Shown here: in pieces, positions 1 through 6,707 of the stretch
How the letters are laid out: each line of letters opens with the position of its first letter
How positions within the stretch are numbered: position 1 is the stretch's first letter
DNA from: Pelosinus fermentans
GTDB taxonomy: Bacteria; Bacillota; Negativicutes; DSM-13327
Reading direction: 5' to 3'
Assembly: GCA_002434245.1 (NCBI GenBank)
Contig: DJJR01000028.1
Span: 1,048-28,961, forward strand
DNA: 27,914 nucleotides
Notes under the pieces: generated by a model
What the model saw: the letters and a program-made list of their open reading frames with translations, nothing else
Told to the model about the DNA's origin: nothing
Databases searched by the model: none
Translations under genes and position numbers: made by a program

Positions 1-2
1 CT

Positions 3-62
3 TTGGGTGCAGCATTTTTTATCGTAGTATATTTTTTAGTCATCATGCGTATACACTATTAG
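3..62 (+). CDS. C-terminal end of a membrane protein (partial)
   Basis: An open frame enters from the left edge and ends at TAG 60-62. Its 19 visible residues are a hydrophobic run (AAFFIVVYFLVIM) followed by a short basic tail, RIHY, which looks like the last membrane helix and cytoplasmic end of an integral membrane protein. The other two forward frames give no better alternative, and the deacetylase gene begins 56 bases later on the same strand. The family cannot be named from so short a piece. Confidence 0.4.
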   Translation: MGAAFFIVVYFLVIMRIHY

Positions 63-118
63 AGTTGGAATTTAAACTTAGCCTGCAGTAAGTTTACTTT
101 AACATAAAGGAGTTACTG

Positions 119-823
119 ATGAAAATACGCAGAAGAATGTTATTTGGGGTTTTCTTTTTTTTTACGATATTGTTAGCTGGAAAGGTAGAAGACCATTTAA
201 TTGATATATCCGATGTGATTTGGAAAGTGCCTACGTCTCGTAAAGTCGTAGCATTAACATTTGATGATGGACCCGTTAATACCACTACTCCGGAAATTTT
301 AAATATATTGAAAGAAAAAAATATAAAAGCAACTTTCTTTGTAGTGGGAGAACAGGTGAAACGGTTTCCCAATCTTATATCCCAAGAGGTTGTAGAAGGT
401 CATGAAGTCGGTAACCATACCTACAGTCATCCCATGCTGACGAGCTTACAGGAAGGGATGGTTGAAGAGGAATTAAGAGCTACAGAAAAAGAAATTTTAG
501 AAGTGGCACCAAAACCAACGCTCTTTCGACCTCCGGGAGGAATTAGTAATAAGAAAATTATAAAGATTGCAAGAGAGAGTGAATACAGCACGATTCTTTG
601 GACAATTGATCCGATTGATTGGCGTTCTCCTTCTCCTCCTGTTGGGGAGATTGTAAATTTAGTGGTTAAAGAGGTTAAACCCGGAAGTATAATTCTTCTC
701 CATGATGGAAAATATCCATCCACGACACCAGAAGCCCTTTGGTTTATTATTGAAAGTCTGGAGTCTCGTGGCTATGAGTTTGTAACGGTTACGGAATTGC
801 TTCAGTATTATGAAGAGAAATAA
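119..823 (+). CDS. Polysaccharide deacetylase (NodB/CE4 family), membrane-anchored or exported
   Basis: The 234-residue product has a basic N-terminus (MKIRRR), a hydrophobic stretch at about residues 7-20 that acts as signal or anchor, and a single NodB domain. CE4 motifs are visible in order: TFDDGP near residue 48 (catalytic Asp plus metal Asp), HTYSHP near 100 (metal-binding His pair), RPPGG near 139, and LLHDG near 193. Family members remove N-acetyl groups from peptidoglycan or other surface glycans outside the membrane. The length is typical of the PdaA/PdaB-like Firmicute enzymes that act on spore cortex or cell wall. AAAGGAG lies 7 bases before the ATG and fixes the start. The substrate is not determined by sequence; the family call is strong. 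Confidence 0.9.
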   Translation: MKIRRRMLFGVFFFFTILLAGKVEDHLIDISDVIWKVPTSRKVVALTFDDGPVNTTTPEILNILKEKNIKATFFVVGEQVKRFPNLISQEVVEGHEVGNHTYSHPMLTSLQEGMVEEELRATEKEILEVAPKPTLFRPPGGISNKKIIKIARESEYSTILWTIDPIDWRSPSPPVGEIVNLVVKEVKPGSIILLHDGKYPSTTPEALWFIIESLESRGYEFVTVTELLQYYEEK

Positions 824-847
824 CCAGAGGGTCATTGGATAAAATGA

Positions 848-876
848 TTTCAATTATTACCATTCTCCCTTATAAT
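848..876 (+). promoter_or_regulatory. Likely sigma-A promoter for the exported protein at 925
   Basis: A perfect TATAAT lies at 871-876. The hexamer 17 bases upstream (848-853) is TTTCAA, only a partial match to TTGACA. Transcription would start near 883, giving a leader of about 40 bases before the ribosome binding site at 911-916. The perfect -10 is the main support. Confidence 0.5.
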
Positions 877-924
877 AGAAATAAAAAATACATATACAAG
901 TCATTTTAAAAGGAGGAATATACT

Positions 925-1677
925 ATAAGTACTGCAATAAAGATTTTTATTGTAATGATATGTATTCTTTCTGGAATTTCTCCAATGGTCTTAGCAAAGC
1001 AGACAGAATGGAAGGAGAACGCTTACGACTTTACAAAAGTGAAAACAATTCTAATTATGGATACTAAATTTATGTATGACGGATTTGATATTAGCGGCAA
1101 AAATCAATTTCATAACTATCCGGATACACAAATGAAGATCGAGGATATGTTAGCGAGCAGATGGGAAAAGATAACTGGACTTCACTATGTCACTTTGCCC
1201 TATATTATAAAAAAAATAAAGGCTGATCCTAATACTCCAGTAGATGCTGTAATAGGGCCTGATATGTCGGAAGATCTGATTAAAGAGATACCAAAGTATG
1301 CTGATCTTGTATTATTTACAGAGATTCATGATTTTGGCTGGTTCTATGAATATTATGATTCGTATTATTCAACGGAGACTGTTATTGACAGAGTTCGATA
1401 TGGAGGAGTAACAGCAGACGGAAAGGCGTACTCCGGCTGGATGGAAGTTCCAAGATCGGTTGTTGTACACCATGATGCTGGTTATCTGATTTACGACAGC
1501 GCTGATTTGCGATTTCGAATTGTTGATGCTCGCACTTGGAAAGAGGTATGGAAGTATTCTGATAGAAGAGACCGTACCTCCAGTGCTTTTGGAAAAGAAT
1601 ATGATCATTCTGGTCCAGAATCAGTAATGAAGCGTATTTTAAATGTAGCTTTTGATAAACTGCCTTTTAAAAAATAA
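925..1677 (+). CDS. Exported protein of unknown function, apparent ATA start
   Basis: I do not recognise this family. The first in-frame ATG is at 955, but AGGAGG at 911-916 is too far from it and sits 8 bases before an in-frame ATA at 925. Starting there gives 250 residues beginning (M)STAIKIFIVMICILSG, with hydrophobic core and a VLA-KQ cleavage site: a complete Sec signal peptide. Starting at 955 would lose the basic n-region. The mature part is rich in Tyr, Asp and Lys, has no membrane segment, and contains a Tyr/Trp-rich stretch (FGWFYEYYDSYY). It is therefore probably periplasmic or surface-exposed. ATA is a rare initiation codon, so this may also be an ATG-to-ATA change that weakens translation. 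It looks monocistronic. Confidence 0.7.
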   Translation: MSTAIKIFIVMICILSGISPMVLAKQTEWKENAYDFTKVKTILIMDTKFMYDGFDISGKNQFHNYPDTQMKIEDMLASRWEKITGLHYVTLPYIIKKIKADPNTPVDAVIGPDMSEDLIKEIPKYADLVLFTEIHDFGWFYEYYDSYYSTETVIDRVRYGGVTADGKAYSGWMEVPRSVVVHHDAGYLIYDSADLRFRIVDARTWKEVWKYSDRRDRTSSAFGKEYDHSGPESVMKRILNVAFDKLPFKK

Positions 1678-1764
1678 AACATTTTGAACCGCGAAGATGA
1701 AATAGCCATACGACCTTTCTAATGAGTATAAAAAGTTTTATAGGCGAAAAAGATAAGATTTTGT

Positions 1765-1861
1765 GAACCACAAAGGCACAATGCCGCTAGTGCGGCACAC
1801 AAAGGAGTGCACAAAAAAAATATTAATAAAACCCTTTGTGCCCTTTGCGTTTTTGTGGTTC
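1765..1861 (+). repeat. Palindromic repeat, type A copy 1
   Basis: The element begins GAACCACAAAGGCACA and ends with the complementary arm TTTGTGCCCTTTGCG...GTGGTTC. A smaller stem TGCCGC-TAGT-GCGGCA sits at 1782-1797. The same sequence in inverted orientation, with similar flanks (AGG-GAAAAA...AAGATTTT on the outer side), occurs at 15013-15106. It holds no credible ORF and lies between genes. Confidence 0.85.
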
Positions 1862-1920
1862 GATTCGTTTTTTTAATAGTTAATTTTTTTATATCATTAT
1901 GAGGTATATGGAGGCTTACT

Positions 1921-2007
1921 ATGCTGAAAGAATTTACGATTCACACTCCGCAAGAGGGATTTATCGATATGAAAATAAAAACCGCCTGCAGGAATTCTCG
2001 CATGTAG
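1921..2007 (+). pseudogene. N-terminal stub of a YjbQ-like (UPF0047) gene
   Basis: A GGAGG at 1910-1914 sits 6 bases before an ATG that opens only 28 codons. The first 16 residues, MLKEFTIHTPQEGFID, look like the start of YjbQ/UPF0047 proteins, whose N-terminus commonly reads like KEFTIxT...FIDIT. The match stops where a terminator hairpin begins (1981), and a TAG follows at 2005-2007. Full-length members are about 130-140 residues. I read this as a gene whose 3' part was deleted, leaving start signals and about 16 codons fused to unrelated DNA. A real 28-residue peptide is possible but less likely. Confidence 0.45.
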
Positions 2008-2028
2008 AGTCCTTGCAGGCGGTTTTTA
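1981..2028 (+). terminator. Rho-independent terminator
   Basis: ACCGCCTGCAGG pairs with CCTTGCAGGCGGT across an 18-base loop, with one bulged base, and is followed by TTTTTA. It lies inside the YjbQ stub and is presumably what is left of the end of a deleted transcription unit. Confidence 0.75.
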
Positions 2029-2040
2029 TAAGATAAGAAT

Positions 2041-2187
2041 TTATAAGTTTAAGGGAACGTTGAACGCAGAGGACACAGAGTTCGCAGAGAGCACAGAGGT
2101 TTTTAACCTTATCTATTTTTTCTCAGTGTTCTCTGCGCCTCTGCGGTTCGGTTTACTTTCTATATTTTAAAGGACGCGAAGTATTTT
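2041..2187 (+). repeat. Palindromic repeat, type B copy 1
   Basis: An element of about 147 bases starts TTATAAGTTTAAGGGAACGTTGAAC, continues with GCAGAGGACACAGAG, and closes with the complementary arm CTCTGCGCCTCTGCGGTTC, then TTTAAAGGACGCGAAG. It is nearly identical to 7757-7905. It ends 14 bases before the stop codon of the minus-strand symporter gene, so on that strand it forms the 3' untranslated region, where the long hairpin could act on RNA ends. Confidence 0.88.
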
Positions 2188-2201
2188 TCTTATTGCTTTT
2201 A

Positions 2202-3602
2202 TTATGCGCATTCAGAGGCTGTAATAACCTTTGAATCTAGTAGATACGTTAATAAAAAGGTTCCCACACAAGCAATCCATTCCAGATAAATCACATGAGG
2301 GAAAATGCGGACGGAAGGAACGGTCTGCCAGAGGATTAGAACCACTAAGCTTACCATAATGGTATAAAATGCAGCGTTTCTGCGGCAAAGAGAGGGGACG
2401 AATAAGGTAAAGAGAACAATCACACTAAAGGAAGCCGTTAAGCTAAGACCAATCATGAGAGTCGTGATAATACCGCTGATGGTCATAGCGAGAATCAGGG
2501 TTAATAACCCTAAAATAAGTACAGATGCCTTTGTAACAACCAGAAATGTTTTATCGCTGACATCTGGATTAACAAACTTTTTATAAATGTCCTGGGAAAA
2601 CAAGGTTGCTGAGCTGAGGAGCAGACTACAAGCTGTGGATACGTCAGCTGCCCATAAAGCTGCTAATGTAATCCCTGCCAATACAGGGTTTAGCGACATA
2701 ATAGTCATTGGAAGGGCCATGGCAGGGCTCACATCGGGAAACATAGTTTTTGCGATGATGCCCAGCAGTGCACTGACAAAACCAATTGGCAGCATCATTA
2801 AGCCGCCAATCACAAAACCACGGCGAGCTGTTTGGACGTCTTTGGCTCCCAAAGAGATCTGAATGATGCTTTGCAGAGATAAGTTGACAGTTACTAATAC
2901 GAGTATCCAGGTGATAATACCGGTGATACCTACACCGTCAAAGAAGCTGAGATAAGGTATATTTGCAGGCAGCTGAGTTTCAATGTTTTTAAGACCGCCT
3001 GCATGTGTTACGCTGACAATGGTAGCTAAGATAATACCAATGTATTTTAATGATACGTTTAAAAGATTGGAAAGACTGGCTGACCACATGCCGCCAGTCA
3101 TCGTAACACTAATAAATACGACGGCGCTTGTAAGCATGCCGGTAGTGAGTGTGAAGATTTCAGGCATTAACGCACAAAGGATACTGCCGCCTGCCAGGTA
3201 TTGAAGCGACATAACGACTAGTTGGATGAGTATCTGACAGGCAATACCTGCAATCATCCCTTTTTTATCATAGTATCTGCCTAACAGTTCGGGTATCGTG
3301 GTGATATTCAGCTGGCGATATTTTTTGGCAACCAACATTCCCATGGTGATAGCTCCAAGCCCCCAAGCTGTTGTATACCAGCCTGCAGAGAGACCGACTT
3401 TATAGGCTTGTTCTGCCACACCAATGGTCGATGCTCCACCAACGGCAAGACCTACAATGGATACGGTAATTAACGGAGTTGTAAGCTGTCTGCCCGCCAG
3501 GATGTAATTGGCGGCATTACCAGCTGACCGCCGCCTGGCAAAAAAACTAATAATAAAGAGCAGCAGAATGTATATGCATACAATTAGAAATGGAATATTC
3601 AT
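2202..3602 (-). CDS. Sodium:solute symporter (SSS family), T-box controlled
   Basis: The 466-residue product is hydrophobic throughout, with about 12-13 membrane segments. It carries SSS-family features: an N-terminal helix followed by a basic loop (ARRRSAGNAANYILAGRQL), a GASTIGVAEQAYKVG stretch, and the KKYRQLNITTIPELLGRYYD motif after TM3. Such proteins couple Na+ entry to uptake of amino acids, vitamins, sugars or organic acids. AAGGAGG lies 7 bases before the ATG. The substrate cannot be read from the protein, but the leader is a T-box riboswitch whose most likely specifier codon is UUC, pointing to phenylalanine or a related amino acid. The gene is alone on its transcript and is followed by type B repeat copy 1. 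Confidence 0.88.
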   Translation of the reverse strand: MNIPFLIVCIYILLLFIISFFARRRSAGNAANYILAGRQLTTPLITVSIVGLAVGGASTIGVAEQAYKVGLSAGWYTTAWGLGAITMGMLVAKKYRQLNITTIPELLGRYYDKKGMIAGIACQILIQLVVMSLQYLAGGSILCALMPEIFTLTTGMLTSAVVFISVTMTGGMWSASLSNLLNVSLKYIGIILATIVSVTHAGGLKNIETQLPANIPYLSFFDGVGITGIITWILVLVTVNLSLQSIIQISLGAKDVQTARRGFVIGGLMMLPIGFVSALLGIIAKTMFPDVSPAMALPMTIMSLNPVLAGITLAALWAADVSTACSLLLSSATLFSQDIYKKFVNPDVSDKTFLVVTKASVLILGLLTLILAMTISGIITTLMIGLSLTASFSVIVLFTLFVPSLCRRNAAFYTIMVSLVVLILWQTVPSVRIFPHVIYLEWIACVGTFLLTYLLDSKVITASECA

Positions 3603-3660
3603 GTGTAAACCTCCTTAAGGTATAGAGTATTTTTCAGCTATTTTCTTTTATGCCAGCTAT

Positions 3661-3971
3661 AAAAGAAAAAACGCCCCTCTAAAAAGAGGGACGATAGTGA
3701 CCGTGGTACCACCCAAATTTGATCTTAGACAAAATAAAAAGCGATACCGTATAAGGGACGAATCACCGCGGTACCACCCTAGTTTGATCACAAGATCAGC
3801 TCTATGTCTGTAACGTAGACAATACGGCAAGACCTACTATGTTTTTCAGCCTGCAGTTCGGGAAGGAACTTCATTGTGTATTTTCAACTAGTTTACACCA
3901 GCCACTAGCTCTCTGCATGAAAAAGGGCACAATTACTTTTTTCCGTCATCACTAATATCGTATATAGTATT
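3661..3971 (-). promoter_or_regulatory. T-box riboswitch with two successive T-box/terminator modules
   Basis: Read on the minus strand, the leader shows the Stem I marks AGTA (left specifier-loop side), AGAGAG (3914-3909) and a CTAGTGGCTGGTG...ACTAG apical arm. The returning strand CACAATGAAG precedes TTC at 3868-3866, the likely specifier by alignment with the glyQS leader. The canonical T-box AGGGTGGTACCGCGG is at 3780-3766. It overlaps a hairpin GTGGTACCG/CGGTATCGC with a TTTTTATTTT tail: terminator 1. A second T-box, TGGGTGGTACCACGG (3715-3701), follows with its own terminator CCCTC-TTTTT-GAGGG and T-run (about 3693-3661). There is no second Stem I between them. Uncharged tRNA binding is expected to favour antitermination at both points. 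The specifier assignment is less certain than the T-box call. Confidence 0.9.
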
Positions 3972-3977
3972 GTTACG

Positions 3978-4006
3978 ATTATAATGTTTTCACATACGAT
4001 TGTCAA
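3978..4006 (-). promoter_or_regulatory. Consensus sigma-A promoter of the T-box transcript
   Basis: On the minus strand TTGACA (4006-4001) and TATAAT (3983-3978) are separated by exactly 17 bases, both perfect matches. The start of transcription would fall near 3971, just upstream of the T-box Stem I. Confidence 0.9.
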
Positions 4007-4124
4007 TACCCAATGTACTGCTGTTTTCAGATTTTGCTGTTTTTTAGTATTAACCTTCAAACTGTGTCTTTTCATTCAAAAAATCGTAATCATATTTTAT
4101 CCTTAGGATTTAATACATTAGGAG

Positions 4125-4167
4125 AAACTCTTGCAAAATAATCTTAACTTTGCAGGAGTTTTGTTAT
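4125..4167 (+). terminator. Orphan rho-independent terminator
   Basis: AAACTCTTGCAAA pairs with TTTGCAGGAGTTT (one G-T pair) across 11 bases and is followed by TGTTATTT. It reads in the plus direction, yet no plus-strand gene ends within the 2 kb upstream, so it is probably a relic of a lost unit or guards the downstream gene from read-through. Confidence 0.6.
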
Positions 4168-4239
4168 TTAATGGCAAACATATCATAAAAGGTAATATTT
4201 GGTAAATTTGATAATGGCTATCAATTTGGAGGAGATCAT

Positions 4240-4773
4240 ATGAAAAATGCAATGAAAGTTATGGAATGTGACTGGGATTGGGGACAAGCTTTCGAGAAAG
4301 AAAAAAAGAATATACGGATGATCCTTGGCTCTCATGCAGTCGCTATTGAGCATGTAGGGAGCACAGCAATTCCTCAGCAAGAAGCAAAATCGGTAATTGC
4401 TATCTTGATTGGTGTTGTACCTTTTAGGGGATTTGGCTTTTATCAATCGATGTTTAGTTTAAAGGACTATAGCTATATGCAAATCGATATGAATGATCGA
4501 TATTTGTTTAAAAAATATGAAAATGGCGTTTGGACACATAATTTGCATATTGTTCCTTACGATGATGATTTTTATGTGCGCAATGAATTTTTGCTGCGTG
4601 ATTATTTGCGTGATCATCCTGAGCTCGCCTTTGAATATGGTGAAGTCGAAAAGTGCTTCAATAGAAGGAATGGCGGCAATATTGCAAAATTTACCCGTTC
4701 AAAAATTGGGTTTATACAAAAGATAATTGACGCTGCCAGAAGAGAAAAGGGGCTATCCTTACAGCATGTTTGA
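4240..4773 (+). CDS. GrpB-family protein (UPF0157, nucleotidyltransferase fold)
   Basis: The 177-residue product matches the GrpB family in length and motif order: WDWGQAFEKEKKNI near the start, IEHVGSTAIP at about 36-45, the central TH-LHIVPYDD at about 102-110, and the LRDYLRDHPELAFEYGEVEK helix at about 130-149. The family has the nucleotidyltransferase fold, but its biochemical role is poorly defined. The GS motif is present. The following segment, normally like AKPIIDI with a putative metal-binding Asp, reads AKSVIAI here, so that Asp is Ala54. The copy may be catalytically impaired. GGAGG lies about 7 bases before the ATG. It stands alone between an orphan terminator and the next promoter. 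Confidence 0.82.
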   Translation: MKNAMKVMECDWDWGQAFEKEKKNIRMILGSHAVAIEHVGSTAIPQQEAKSVIAILIGVVPFRGFGFYQSMFSLKDYSYMQIDMNDRYLFKKYENGVWTHNLHIVPYDDDFYVRNEFLLRDYLRDHPELAFEYGEVEKCFNRRNGGNIAKFTRSKIGFIQKIIDAARREKGLSLQHV

Positions 4774-4851
4774 GTATTTATGCAGCAGTATAAGGCATAT
4801 TTACATCAAATAGGTATATAAAAGGATACTATGATACATATAAGTGTGTAC

Positions 4852-4880
4852 TTGAGATTTGACATGATAGTATATATAAT
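4852..4880 (+). promoter_or_regulatory. Sigma-A promoter of the oxidoreductase-flavoprotein pair
   Basis: TTGAGA (4852-4857) and TATAAT (4875-4880) are 17 bases apart. Transcription from near 4887 excludes the upstream ATG at 4831 as a start for the oxidoreductase and supports starts at 4903 or 4918. Confidence 0.75.
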
Positions 4881-4917
4881 TTGTGATACGTATTATATAG
4901 AAATGGGGTATGCATGT

Positions 4918-5907
4918 ATGGTCAAAGTTTCCGACGAGATCATTATAAGAGGAAAGAAAATAAAAAACCGAATTGTTATGCCGCCCATGGTATGTTTTTC
5001 CTTTAAAGGCGATAATGGAGGTATCTATGGTGAGCAGTATGTTGATCACTATACCAAAAGAGCAAAAGGCGGTACAGGCTTGATCATTGTACAAGCAACT
5101 CCTGTTGCAGGTGCGGCAGAGCAGCTTGGAGTTTGGAGTGACGAACAGATGAAGCCTCTGGAGAAGATTGCCCAAAACTGCCATAGCTATGGTTCTACTG
5201 TAATGATGCAGCTTTCCTGTGGAGATGTGGACATCAATGAATTATCACAAGAACAGATTCATACGATGCAAAGTGACTGTATTGCAGCTGCCGCAAGGGC
5301 AGTAGAAGCAGGATTTGATGGTGTTGAATATCACTTTGCCCATGGGTATACATTATGCAGATTTTTAGACCCAACCTTCAACCAAAGGAACGATAGCTAT
5401 GGCGGTGCTTTAGAGAATCGAATGCGCTTTCTGATGGAGATCATGGATCAGGTTCGTGATGCTGTTGGCGAAGAATTCATTGTTAGCGTTCGTATGGGAG
5501 GCAATATCCCTGACGTAGCAGGGGCAATTGATATTGCCAAGGCTTTTGAGGAATTAGGGATTGATCTTCTTCATGTTTCTTTTGGTATGAAAGAGCCTGG
5601 GGGTGATGTTCCTGCTGGCTTTAAATGCAGTACGATTGTATTCAACGGCAGCGAGATTAAAAAGCATGTCACGATTCCCGTTATTGCCGTGTCAGAAATC
5701 TTTACTGCTGAGCAGGCAAATTTCTTAATTGAAAATGACTATGTGGATTTTGCAGCAGTAGGCAGAGGGATATATGCTGATGAAAACTGGGCAAACAAGG
5801 TTCTTGCAAAGGAGCCTATTAGGCAGTGTCGCAACTGTGGAGGTTCAATGCGAAAATGTTTGTGGTTTATTGACCACACCAAATGTCCTGCAAAGAAGAT
5901 TAGCTGA
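4918..5907 (+). CDS. NADH:flavin oxidoreductase, Old Yellow Enzyme family, compact form with C-terminal Cys motif
   Basis: From ATG 4918 the product is 329 residues, a single FMN-binding TIM barrel. Hallmarks: start KIKNRIVMPPM, the substrate-binding pair H139/H142 (GVEYHFAHGY), the FLDPTFNQRNDSYGG and ENRMRF segment, and the phosphate-binding AVGRGIYADENW. The loop after MMQLS, usually W-HAGR plus about 30 residues, is shortened, so the barrel is compact. The C-terminus has C304-x2-C307-x6-C314-x8-C323. This resembles the Fe-S cysteines of 2,4-dienoyl-CoA reductase-type enzymes but with different spacing, and the second (FAD) domain of those enzymes is absent. The start is uncertain: TGGGG is 9 bases before 4918, and ATG 4903 is also in frame. 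The flavoprotein gene follows after 16 bases and is probably co-transcribed. Confidence 0.85.
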   Translation: MVKVSDEIIIRGKKIKNRIVMPPMVCFSFKGDNGGIYGEQYVDHYTKRAKGGTGLIIVQATPVAGAAEQLGVWSDEQMKPLEKIAQNCHSYGSTVMMQLSCGDVDINELSQEQIHTMQSDCIAAAARAVEAGFDGVEYHFAHGYTLCRFLDPTFNQRNDSYGGALENRMRFLMEIMDQVRDAVGEEFIVSVRMGGNIPDVAGAIDIAKAFEELGIDLLHVSFGMKEPGGDVPAGFKCSTIVFNGSEIKKHVTIPVIAVSEIFTAEQANFLIENDYVDFAAVGRGIYADENWANKVLAKEPIRQCRNCGGSMRKCLWFIDHTKCPAKKIS

Positions 5908-5923
5908 TCGGAGGTATATAAGT

Positions 5924-6484
5924 GTGCGAGAAATTCTTGTTCTTAATGGCAGTCCGCGTAAGCACGGTTCCACAGCTGCAATGGCAGAAGAAATCGGCAT
6001 AGGAGCAAGTGAGCAAGGGGCTGAGATTAAATCTTATTACCTTAATGGTATGAATATAAAAGGCTGTCAGAGTTGTTACGCCTGTAAAGGAGAAAGCCAC
6101 CGCTGCATCCTGCAGGATGATATGCAGGAATTGTACGATGAAATAGCTGCTGCCAGCGGCATCATTTTTGCTACACCCGTATATATGTGGCAGATGACAG
6201 CACAATTGAAACAGGTGATTGATCGTTTATACCCCTTCCTAAAACCCGATTATTCCAGTTACTTAGCTCCCGGCAAGAAGGTCTTGCTGGCAGTCACACA
6301 GGGCAGACCTGATACTTCTATGTTCCACCACTACTTTGAACATATGGGTAAGAATCTTTCCTTCCTTGGTTTTGGCCTTTACAAAATCCTCATTGCTGGA
6401 GGAACACGTAAGCCGGAGGATTTGCACAAACAAAGGGAAATAATGGCGGAAGCCAGGCGAATGGGTGCCTGGCTTGCCGAATAG
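5924..6484 (+). CDS. Iron-sulfur flavoprotein / NAD(P)H-dependent FMN reductase-like protein
   Basis: GGAGG at 5910-5914 is 9 bases before an in-frame GTG at 5924, giving 186 residues that begin with a flavodoxin-type strand and FMN phosphate loop (ILVLNGSPRKHGST). Longer in-frame starts would overlap the previous gene and have no such site. Cys48-x2-Cys51-x2-Cys54-x6-Cys61 is the compact cysteine motif of iron-sulfur flavoproteins related to the WrbA/NADPH-dependent FMN reductase superfamily. ATPVYMWQMTAQLKQVIDR is the second FMN-contacting segment. The likely role is electron transfer or two-electron reduction of a quinone, nitro or similar acceptor in the cytoplasm. Its partner may be the preceding Old Yellow Enzyme. 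A strong terminator closes the pair. Confidence 0.83.
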   Translation: MREILVLNGSPRKHGSTAAMAEEIGIGASEQGAEIKSYYLNGMNIKGCQSCYACKGESHRCILQDDMQELYDEIAAASGIIFATPVYMWQMTAQLKQVIDRLYPFLKPDYSSYLAPGKKVLLAVTQGRPDTSMFHHYFEHMGKNLSFLGFGLYKILIAGGTRKPEDLHKQREIMAEARRMGAWLAE

Positions 6485-6521
6485 AAAGGTAAGCAAAATT
6501 TAATAAAAGAGCAAAATTGGA

Positions 6522-6557
6522 TGGCACCAGGTAGCAAAGGATACCTGGTGCCATTTT
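6522..6557 (+). terminator. Rho-independent terminator after the flavoprotein gene
   Basis: TGGCACCAGGTA and TACCTGGTGCCA form a perfect 12-pair stem with an 8-base loop, followed by TTTTAT. Confidence 0.9.
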
Positions 6558-6614
6558 ATGATTAATTATTTCGCCCATTCTGGGGAATGGCTATAAGTGA
6601 GATAGTAAAAAATA

Positions 6615-6644
6615 TTGCCTGGTATTAATACCAGGTGCTATAAT
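6615..6644 (+). promoter_or_regulatory. fabH promoter containing an 18-base perfect palindrome
   Basis: TTGCCT (6615-6620) and TATAAT (6639-6644) are 18 bases apart. The spacer is largely filled by CCTGGTATTAATACCAGG at 6618-6635, a perfect palindrome placed where a bound dimer would block RNA polymerase. It does not match the FapR (TTAGTA-type) or FabT (TTTGA-type) operators known to me, so the regulator is unassigned. Confidence 0.65.
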
Positions 6645-6707
6645 AGGAGTTAGAAGTGGCATTTTTAAGAGTAACCTACGAGTTTTAAACAATGGGAGGG
6701 CTATGAT

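Noticed and set aside
1765..2187. CRISPR-like interpretation of the repeated ACAAAGG/ACAGAGG units
   Set aside because: Units are short, contiguous and arranged as one inverted repeat, with no uniform repeat-spacer pattern and no cas genes.
4007..4124. Possible gene or RNA between the T-box promoter and the orphan terminator
   Set aside because: AT-rich, no start with a ribosome binding site and no conserved-looking structure.
4859..4880. TTGACA at 4859-4864 as the -35 for TATAAT 4875-4880
   Set aside because: Spacing is only 10 bases; TTGAGA at 4852-4857 gives the correct 17.
4831..4917. Longer start (ATG 4831) for the Old Yellow Enzyme-like gene
   Set aside because: The extra 29 residues lie across a TTGAGA-17-TATAAT promoter and show no family similarity; the barrel begins at about 4918.
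5774..5923. Extended start of the flavoprotein inside the preceding gene
   Set aside because: It would overlap the oxidoreductase by more than 130 bases without a ribosome binding site; the GTG at 5924 has GGAGG and begins directly with the flavodoxin strand.
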